Assembly: GCA_029204225.1 (NCBI GenBank)
Contig: CM055097.1
Location: 64,284,152 to 64,348,151 of the forward strand
Direction: 5' to 3'
DNA from: Diphasiastrum complanatum
Taxonomy: Eukaryota > Streptophyta > Lycopodiopsida > Lycopodiales > Lycopodiaceae
DNA length: 64,000 nt
The translations under genes were made by a program, and so were the position numbers. Every line of letters begins with the position of its first letter. Position 1 is the stretch's first letter. This document shows, in pieces, positions 59,101-64,000 of this stretch. Under the pieces are notes generated by a model, which searched no databases, was not told the DNA's origin, and was given only the letters and a program-made list of their open reading frames with translations.

Positions 59101-62100
59101 ACTTGAGTACATCTTAGTTTTGCCTCTATTTAGAAGAACAAATTTTCTTAGTTGGGTTAATAGCTCCACTGAAAGGATCCTATCTTTGTTACTGAGTTTT
59201 GCCCAATACAAAAAGATTCCCTAATGTCATCCGTTGCTACACCCATCTTATCAAACAAAATAAGAGATCCATGTTTTTTAAAAATTCTTTGATAATTAAG
59301 TTCGATTTTCTTTTTAAGATTCCTTTCTCTTCTTTTACCAGTGAGGAGATCTTTTTGGAAAGAGAGCTTTGTGAAACACACAGAGAGAAGATCTTTTTGG
59401 AAAGAGAGCTTTTGTCACAAACACCCCCTAATTTTCCAGCAAAGGAAATTTTACCTTGTTGTCTGCCCACATTGAGGTCTCTTGGCTGTAATTTGATACT
59501 GCCATTTGGAGTTGATCGGCTTAACTTTGAACTCTTAGTAGCCCTCTTTGATTTGAGTGTTCTACTTCAGATTTCTTGGTTGTCCTCTTTGACTTGAGTC
59601 GTCGCTTCCAATTTTTTCATTCATTCGTCTGACATGTGAATTTTTGAAGTTGACATCTCCTTTGATAGTATTCAAATGTGTGTTTATTGCATTGATAGTT
59701 GACTTCATTCGCTGATCTCCATTCACAATTTTCATTGATAAGACCTGATGATTTGAGATTCTCTTCAACCTTTCCATTCCATCCAATATGATCGTGTTTT
59801 GATATTCCAACGCAAATGACTTGGCAGTCTTTACTCTTGAAAATTTGTCCATACTATCCAAATTCAGAAAATTATCTTGATTGGTAATTCTTCAAACAAC
59901 TTGTACAAAGCCAGTATATCAACTTTGAATGCTTAAAAAAGAACAAATACGATTGAATGCTTAAACTGCACCTTTGCTTGAGCAAGTGCATGCATGTATG
60001 AGTTTGCACAAATAGTCTTATTTCAGATGCACTAAGACACAAATGGTTATTTGTTCAAGTTGATTATATCCAAAGGATCTAAAAACTAGCTTTTACAAAT
60101 TGTGAACTCGTTATTAGAGCCCCTATGCGCTATAGGGAGATTCAATATGATTGAATGCTATGGTTGCTCACATGTATTCGAAATCATAAATTTCTAACCC
60201 TGGTCATTTTACAGGAATGAAGAGCTTCCAGCTCTTCTAGTTTCATTATGTTAACTGCAGATTATGATTAGTGAGTATTAATGCCTCAGGCCATGCAGTT
60301 GCAATTCTCACTATAGGTTTGCAATGCTCATTTTCATGCAGGTAAAGCTAGAAGCTTTTGGGGTCTACTACATTCTTAAAACAGAGATAATAAGAAACCT
60401 GATTTTGGTGATCTCATGTGAGAGCTAAGCTACTCTCCATCTTTTGCAGATCCTAACCTTGTAGTGAATGTGCTCTATGGTGAGCATGGAGGCTCATCCA
60501 ATCCTGTTCGCACATGTCCATATCTTGCGGCTCAAAGGGTTCAACATTTAAGGCACATGCAATTTTTGGATGGCAATGCTGGGATTCCACACATCCATGA
60601 AATGGGTTTACATATGGCAGGTGGAGCCACCTTGGAGGGAACTTGACAAGGACACAGAGGGTTTCTGACAGGACTGTTTGGAATCCCCATGGTAGGGGGC
60701 CTTTGGCTTCTTCAAACAGTGCTATAAATATTGTTTACACCGAACCACCAATTCTGCCTCATGAAAGGGTGAGAAGGTCCAATCGAGCTTCTGGAAACCT
60801 TGTTCCTGAGAATTACGATTTGGCCTTCGGCCAAGCCAGGTATAATTTTAAGCCTTCTGGGCGGAAAGGGCATGTTTTAAAGGTCCCAGTGTGCCTGAGA
60901 AAGTGCTGGAGATTCTGCTTTTCTTGTTGCTTTCTAAGTGGAATTATGAAGCACTTCGTTTAGCAATGTTGCACTTTCACATTTGAAAATGACCACATTG
61001 TCCTCCTAATTTCATTCTTTCCTGAGTCGGATCAATCTGAACTGGTTGTGGAGATTAATTGCACAGTTTTTCTGCATATCCTTACCTGTATTTGGATGTA
61101 AGGTGAAGTTTCAGTAGCCATTTCTTGTCAGATCGATGGAAAACAATGTCAATTGCTGAAGAACTGTCAAAAGCTTTGAATATTGGAGGAATACTTGCAT
61201 GATTCTAGGTTTTATTGTTAAGGATGGTCCTAGTTGTCAGACCATGCATTAAAATGTCCAAACAGTTAACATCTTTGCATTTTCTGATGTCCCTTGGATT
61301 TCAATTGAGATGACTTCTATCGTCGGTTTTTGCAGCTCTGGTGCCCTCTTTGTAATTTTTCTAGGGCCCAAAATTAATTTGCCATTTAATGTTGCACCCT
61401 TTGAGAGATGTCTCTATGCACGAGATTTCTCATATCTCCATCTTCCATACAATGACTTTTAATGTTGCTCCTAGTTTTGGTTCTGTATTGTCTCTACAAG
61501 CTATACTTGTACCCAGCACTTGTTAAGCTTTTAAAACTTGCAAATCTCCATAATCGAGCTCTGAATACCGATTTTATATTTAGTGCAAAGATTTGTCTAA
61601 TGTTTTATGTTTCCTAGTAAATCAATGTTGTCATACCCTCCTGGAGTTCCTGAGACTATCAGGAAGGCTTATAAGAATTGCCCATATTGGGATTTCTGTA
61701 CCTGATATTTGGGTATGTTGATGTCTGTGATCCACGCTTTCAATATAATACATAACAAGCCCAGGCGCTTTTACAATCATAATACTTCATGCTGCTCCAG
61801 GTTTTGTAATATTTTGTTGATTGCATGATTGTGAATGTGTATTGCAGATCGCATCGGAGACTTCCTGACTTTGGTACTGGCTCATTGGCAATGACTAGTG
61901 TGATGCCCAATCAAGGATTTGAAGAGCCTGTAAGCTCAATGCAGAATGCAGCATCTCCTGCCTTACACAATCGTTTGAATGGGATAAACCAAAGACCAAG
62001 ACACAGGGAGTCACCTATATTATCTCCAGGTGGTCATTCATCTGACTTTTTCTCTGAAAGAGGGTGGGGTGCTCCCTGGAATATGACATCGCGAGTGGGT

Positions 62101-62337
62101 GGAGACTCTGCAGGTGGTCTTTCTGGCATGGATGCTGCAAGATGGAATGGTAGTGTCCAGGGTCATTCGTGGCAAAGAGACAGGAACCGTGGTAGCCCTT
62201 GGGCTTCTCATGATTTGGAATCATGCTGGAATTGGTTCCACAGTCATGGTTTTTCTCAACCATATGGCGATGTAACCTCTAGTATCTATTACGAAAACAA
62301 TTTCCGTGCTGCAGATGGAACCCACCCTCCAATGTGA
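36500..62337 (+). CDS. RFI2-like RING-H2 E3 ubiquitin ligase, six exons over 26 kb
   Basis: Exons: 36500-36659, 39726-39919, 50030-50097, 50280-50299, 60450-60839 and 61848-62337. The RING-H2 domain has C27, C30, C47, H49, H52, C55, C68 and C71 in the assembled protein, with the family signature [10 protein letters not shown] and MQCPNCR followed by GQWHFKNGC, as in Arabidopsis RFI2 and relatives. Such proteins transfer ubiquitin to targets; RFI2 itself acts in red/far-red light and flowering signalling (family knowledge). ATG 36500 is chosen; an in-frame ATG at 36485 is possible. All junction phases agree except inside exon 5, where one base is missing or two are extra. It is therefore a damaged copy or contains a sequence error. 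The introns hold most of the window's retrotransposons. Confidence 0.7.
38250..38400. repeat. tandem repeat, about 51-52 bp, nearly three copies
   Basis: Units begin CTCATGCAACAACATGCA at 38250, 38301 and 38353. Each is itself rich in CATGCAA. Similar CATGC-rich sequence extends back to about 37850. Confidence 0.85.
38646..38755. repeat. perfect tandem duplication, 2 x 55 bp
   Basis: 38646-38700 and 38701-38755 are identical over all 55 bases, starting TGTCCTCATCAAAATC. Identity in intron DNA implies a recent event or an assembly artefact. Confidence 0.98.
38956..38981. repeat. perfect 26-bp palindrome
   Basis: Six C, then ATGCACA, its exact inverse TGTGCAT, then G: every base pairs with its partner, with no loop. 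One further G follows. Confidence 0.98.
39726..39919 (+). CDS. RING gene exon 2 (second half of RING)
   Basis: It starts after TGTTGCAG and completes the Asp codon, then reads [19 protein letters not shown], so the last three ligands (C55, C68, C71) are here. [17 protein letters not shown] and DLFHPPEEL follow, the conserved block after the RING in RFI2-like proteins. The donor is TTG/GTAAGC at 39920, phase 0. Confidence 0.85.
40368..40523. repeat. tandem duplication, 79-bp period
   Basis: Units starting CCCTTTGCCT at 40368 and 40447 share GATGTTTAACACTCCTTTCC and onward with few differences. Confidence 0.92.
41045..41102. repeat. (CT)n microsatellite
   Basis: About 29 TC units. It lies just upstream of a plus-strand LINE-like frame, the same arrangement as at 718 and 11249 on the minus strand. 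Confidence 0.97.
41135..41350 (+). pseudogene. possible LINE C-terminal fragment
   Basis: One frame, beginning [16 protein letters not shown] near 41136, reads on through [20 protein letters not shown] and VDSHQYIRG to a stop near 41343. The SWYxxAxxLLxxxGI pattern resembles the region between the post-RT domain and zinc knuckle of RTE/CR1-like LINEs. The match is by general pattern only. A stop lies just upstream. Confidence 0.35.
41703..41793 (+). repeat. copia 5' LTR end (79 bp visible) and primer-binding site
   Basis: 41703-41781 matches the 3' copy at 47800-47949, except that about 71 bases are missing here between CCAGTATG and GTAGGACTAG. It ends TTCTGACA. TGATATCAGAGC at 41782-41793 is a one-base variant of the Met tRNA primer site. 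The LTR may extend further upstream than the part shared with the truncated 3' copy. Confidence 0.75.
42396..45010 (+). pseudogene. copia element copy 1: gag, protease, integrase, RT start
   Basis: Gag starts at ATG 42396 ([16 protein letters not shown]) and stops at 42800. The protease motif [17 protein letters not shown] is near 43318-43370. GAG-pre-integrase ([14 protein letters not shown]) and the integrase first Asp region ([14 protein letters not shown]) lie at 43618-43971, with LRLDKGGEY and [10 protein letters not shown] following in other frames. An RT beginning ([17 protein letters not shown]) is at about 44910-44960. Numerous stops and shifts show it is older than copy 2. It ends abruptly near 45010. 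Confidence 0.85.
45011..45298 (+). other. leader of copia copy 2
   Basis: This lies between the broken RT of copy 1 and the gag ATG of copy 2. No LTR or primer-binding site was seen in it. Confidence 0.4.
45299..47520 (+). pseudogene. copia element copy 2: gag-protease and integrase, RT deleted
   Basis: One frame from ATG 45299 to about 46520 encodes gag ([17 protein letters not shown]), the CCHC knuckle [14 protein letters not shown] and the protease site [17 protein letters not shown]. After a frame break, GAG-pre-integrase ([14 protein letters not shown]) and integrase follow: [38 protein letters not shown], a stop, then [17 protein letters not shown] and [19 protein letters not shown] and E are all present. 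The RT core is missing: soon after the integrase end, the sequence reads the TRPDIAY motif near the RT/RNase H border. No LTRs belong to it directly. Confidence 0.88.
47521..47799 (+). pseudogene. copia RT end / RNase H fragment
   Basis: Pieces read [30 protein letters not shown] and [16 protein letters not shown], the early half of copia RNase H. The rest of the domain (STEAEY block and beyond) is gone, and LTR sequence begins immediately. Its stop density resembles copy 1, so it may be the tail of the older element. Confidence 0.8.
47800..47949 (+). repeat. copia 3' LTR (5'-truncated)
   Basis: It shares GCTGGCGCCCCACCA and the end CTAGAATTTGTATGACAAAT with the 5' copy and ends TTTTGACA. 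It carries the 71 bases missing from the 5' copy. It starts at the RNase H breakpoint, so its own start was probably deleted. A run of 14 C (47950-47963) follows directly. Confidence 0.8.
48655..48790 (-). pseudogene. copia RNase H end, opposite strand
   Basis: The minus strand reads [20 protein letters not shown] then [14 protein letters not shown], the conserved end of copia RNase H. AGGGGAGG (48662-48655) is a typical polypurine tract and is followed by TGAAATGCC, a plausible 3' LTR start extending left. It is a different element from the plus-strand nest; its 5' part is absent. Confidence 0.7.
49124..49187 (+). other. tRNA-like segment, possible SINE head
   Basis: GTGTAGCTTAATGG resembles a tRNA A box, and GGGTTGGACGCCCACC about 40 bases on resembles a B box with the closing stem. 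GGTGG at the start pairs with CCACC at the end. At 64 bases it is too short and irregular for a working tRNA, so a tRNA-derived SINE or decayed tRNA is more likely. Confidence 0.35.
49771..49800. repeat. (AC)n / (TA)n microsatellite
   Basis: About ten AC units with one GC interruption, then a few AT units. Confidence 0.9.
50030..50097 (+). CDS. RING gene exon 3 (68 bp)
   Basis: It follows a pyrimidine-rich acceptor (TCTCTACAG) and reads [20 protein letters not shown] in phase 0, as exon 2 requires. It ends GA/GTGAGT, a strong donor, leaving two bases. The encoded stretch leads into an LE-GANPP context that resembles the FEEGE-PP block after the RING in relatives. Confidence 0.5.
50280..50299 (+). 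CDS. RING gene exon 4, 20-base microexon
   Basis: It lies between GTTTGCAG and a GTAAGT donor. Joined to exon 3 it reads EGANPPA and leaves one base. That base plus the first two of exon 5 makes Asn, so both junction phases fit. The assignment rests on splice sites, phase and weak family resemblance. Confidence 0.5.
51500..51740 (+). pseudogene. gypsy integrase scrap
   Basis: SIVSDRDPK, then [12 protein letters not shown], a stop, and [16 protein letters not shown] give the second catalytic Asp and the Glu regions of a gypsy integrase. Both sides decay immediately. Confidence 0.8.
52851..53340. mobile_element. possible non-autonomous hAT-like element
   Basis: The left end (CATAGTTGCAGC, AATCGCGATCC, AATCGTGTA, T-run) resembles the hAT terminus at 2428. 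Near the right end a partial inverse (GCGATCC, GATTTGCAATTCG on the opposite strand, 53285-53325) can be seen. No target duplication was found and there is no coding frame. Confidence 0.35.
53355..53412 (+). other. possible tRNA-derived SINE head
   Basis: TGGCATGTAGCTGGTGC resembles an A box, and AGAGGTTCAGTTTTG about 33 bases later a B box. No second copy or target duplication was found. Confidence 0.25.
53750..56560 (+). pseudogene. gypsy retrotransposon remnant, gag to RNase H
   Basis: Gag starts at ATG 53750 ([18 protein letters not shown]) with one early stop, then a coiled-coil-like stretch and a proline-rich patch. CFQCENQVI near 54770 is a broken zinc knuckle. RT is readable at 55735-56075: [31 protein letters not shown] and YLDDVLV. 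RNase H pieces ([17 protein letters not shown]) reach about 56540. Protease and integrase are not clear. No LTRs were identified. Confidence 0.75.
57268..57487 (-). pseudogene. possible gypsy gag fragment
   Basis: The minus strand reads [19 protein letters not shown] then [11 protein letters not shown], similar to the A-WW and W--F pattern of plant gypsy gag domains. Short and without other support. Confidence 0.35.
59346..59412. repeat. short tandem repeat, 42-bp period
   Basis: GATCTTTTTGGAAAGAGAGC occurs at 59348 and again at 59390. Confidence 0.9.
60450..60839 (+). CDS. RING gene exon 5, with frame change
   Basis: It follows CTTTTGCAG. The first frame reads [20 protein letters not shown] then [16 protein letters not shown]; an EH...CPY block is conserved in RFI2-like proteins. 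The frame stops at 60646. The next frame, open from before 60643, reads [20 protein letters not shown] and [20 protein letters not shown] to the donor at 60840. Only the second frame joins exon 6 in phase, so one base must be missing (or two extra) between about 60600 and 60645. Confidence 0.6.
60840..61847 (+). other. RING gene intron 5
   Basis: 1008 bases with no coding signal. It runs from GTATAA to TATTGCAG. Confidence 0.55.
61848..62337 (+). CDS. RING gene exon 6 with stop codon
   Basis: It completes an Arg codon and reads [20 protein letters not shown] through [17 protein letters not shown] to [18 protein letters not shown] and TGA at 62335. It is Ser/Gly/Arg-rich and low in complexity, like the variable tails of RING proteins in this family. 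No stops or shifts occur within it. Confidence 0.65.
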
Positions 62338-64000
62338 ATCAATTCTTCCTTCTGAAGATCACCTTGCGGTGCACGTTCATACTCCAGGCATTTGAACCAT
62401 TCCTCAAGATGGAGCAGCAAATCTACATTAAGATTCTCTTTTGCGCAGCAACCAAGAAAGCTTATAGTTTTAAGATTTCTAGGTTTTTGAAATTTTCATT
62501 GCAAGTTTTAGTGCTAGTTGTCGTGTCAGATACTAGATGAAGGGATTTGTTTATGTAACTCTGAAAACATATATATTTTTTGTGTTTGATTCTCTATAAT
62601 ATATTTCTATGAAACTGGTGTCTTGGTCAAAATTGAATTGATAAACTTTTATGTTTGGTGTTTAGCTGATCCCCCCCCCCCACGTGGGAGGGAGAGGGCA
62701 AGAGTGATTGAAGCCAGTAAGATTTAGAGTGCGGGTGCTTGCATTTATATTTTAGTTTCATCTCAGGCTTTACTAATGCTTTCCCTCAAATCTCTTTGTG
62801 AAATCATGTGCTTTGATGGGCATTAGAATGTTTTGCACCCAAATATTCAACTGCACTCGTGAAGCTGCTATGGAGACCCAACATTAGAATAATAGATGTA
62901 TTTGTGGCAAGTTTAAGACAAAAGAGCCCTCTGATGTGGTGTAGCTACCAGCATGGAAGTACAGGATCATCTTATTTTTATGGCATGGAAAGATAGGATT
63001 ATCATATATTTTATGGCCACCAAAACTTGTGCCATCTACCATGTTTTCGCAGCCATCAATGAGGATGAGCATCAATGAGGCTTTCTCAAATTAAAAAACT
63101 AATAATAATGACCACAGCCATTGTTTATGTAAAGAGCCTTGAATGATCAAAGGAAATTGGGTGCTGAGTTGAAAATTGTAGACAAATTTATTAAGAGGTC
63201 GGATTCAGAGCTGAGTCATTGTTGCCAATGCATGAGACTGACAAGAAGTATTTTGATTTAGAATCGACAACAAAGTATAGTAGTTGCTGATCACCTTCAG
63301 CATCATGTGCAAGTTGAATATTGGGAATGGTGAAAAGTTGCCATTCTTCAGACAATTTTGTTGTAATTGAGCCCATAAGTGGCATATGAGAAGAGTCCAT
63401 CTTATGAAGGCAATTGTAGGGAGCTGGGAATGACGCTCAAGAGAGGTCTCATTTTTTGGAAATACAAGCATTGGGGAAATAGTTACAGTTGCTTTGCTTT
63501 GTTAAGTTACTGTGAAAGCTGTTGCGTTTGTCATGGAAAATGAATTCTCTCAGCTTCTTTGAGCATATCTTTGATCATCATTTTCTTCTTGCTAGATTGA
63601 GTCTCAAAATGTTCGTTCCTTGTGGTCTTCACAATCTAGTTCTTGTTTCTTTCGCTGAAATCCATACATTTTGGAAATGGCCACTTAAAATTAGCAAAAC
63701 TAGTTCTATAGTTAAGCAGTTGACGACCCTTGTGCAATTTTTGGAGAGCTCAAGCTTATGAACTTAAAAGTCCTTCCAAAGAGCATTTGCAAATTCACAT
63801 ATGAAGATATGAAGGCATCAGAGATATTAGCTAATAAGATTGATTCTACAGAAATTTGTCATGTAAGATAGCTTCAAGACCAGAGATTTCTGCTGCAGCA
63901 AACTGTCTAATCCAGGTCAAGGGCAAAACCTATTTGAAAAACTTGCATCTGACCAGTAAGCTATGCCCTAATGGATAACGCGAGAGCCATGATCAGAGAT
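62338..64000. other. 3' region of the RING gene and intergenic DNA
   Basis: About 250 bases of probable 3' UTR follow the stop. Beyond it are a run of ten or so C near 62671 and AT-rich DNA with short frames (63191-63471, 63522-63761) in which no domain was recognised. Confidence 0.45.

Larger units (their letters stand above)
50300..60449 (+). other. RING gene intron 4 (10.1 kb, gypsy remnants)
   Basis: It carries an integrase scrap (51500-51740), a hAT-like terminus (52851-53340), a possible SINE (53355-53412), a plus-strand gypsy copy (53750-56560) and a possible minus-strand gag (57268-57487). No further gene was recognised; 57490-60449 contains only short frames and a 42-bp-period repeat. 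Confidence 0.6.

Noticed and set aside
61335-61375. LWCPL reading after TTTTTGCAG, reminiscent of a WCP block of RING relatives
   Set aside because: It lies after the EH...CPY block, the wrong order for the family, and exons 5 and 6 already join in phase without it.
1-64000. CRISPR array, phage or bacterial defence system
   Set aside because: The direct repeats are plant tandem duplications or LTRs without regular spacers, and all recognisable proteins are eukaryotic or plant retroelement proteins.

Overview
The window is nuclear DNA of a land plant with a large, repeat-rich genome. The signs are genes with GT-AG introns of up to about 10 kb, a RING-H2 protein and a multi-RRM protein of plant type, and many layers of broken Ty3/gypsy, Ty1/copia, LINE, hAT and small inverted-repeat elements. 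Long element-filled introns and this LINE type suggest a fern or gymnosperm rather than a small-genome flowering plant, but that is inference; no species can be named. I saw no CRISPR array, operon, rRNA gene or intact tRNA gene.

Layout. 1-11300: LINE pieces on the minus strand, one possible host exon (2128-2269), then a hAT-type transposon from about 2428 to beyond 10218. The hAT is interrupted by a minus-strand gypsy element (about 4735-9015) and has lost its middle; a short LINE copy with a clear 9-bp target duplication follows (10390-11290). 12180-13200: gypsy LTR leader and RNase H remnant. 13962-16592: four in-frame exons of an RNA-binding protein with three RRM-like domains. 17050-17787: inverted-repeat element with a 9-bp target duplication. 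18000-31000: old copia and gypsy remnants, a solo LTR with a perfect 5-bp target duplication (23996-25063), a 120-bp inverted repeat, and the 3' half of a copia element. 31787-32761: fold-back element with a 9-bp target duplication.

35500-62500: one host gene, an RFI2-like RING-H2 E3 ubiquitin ligase, spread over about 26 kb. Its RING domain is split between exons at 36500-36659 and 39726-39919. Two small exons (50030-50097 and a 20-base exon at 50280-50299) join in phase to exon 5 (60450-60839), and exon 6 carries the stop (61848-62337). The two largest introns, each about 10 kb, hold a copia-in-copia nest (41703-47949) and gypsy remnants (51500-57490). Exon 5 needs a one-base frame correction, so the copy is either damaged or carries a sequence error.

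No new multi-gene system is evident. The more unusual signals are transposon architectures: a LINE copy whose 5' end is a (CT)n tract inside its target duplication, two undescribed inverted-repeat elements with 9-bp duplications, a hAT/gypsy nest explained by one deletion, and the microexon structure of the RING gene.
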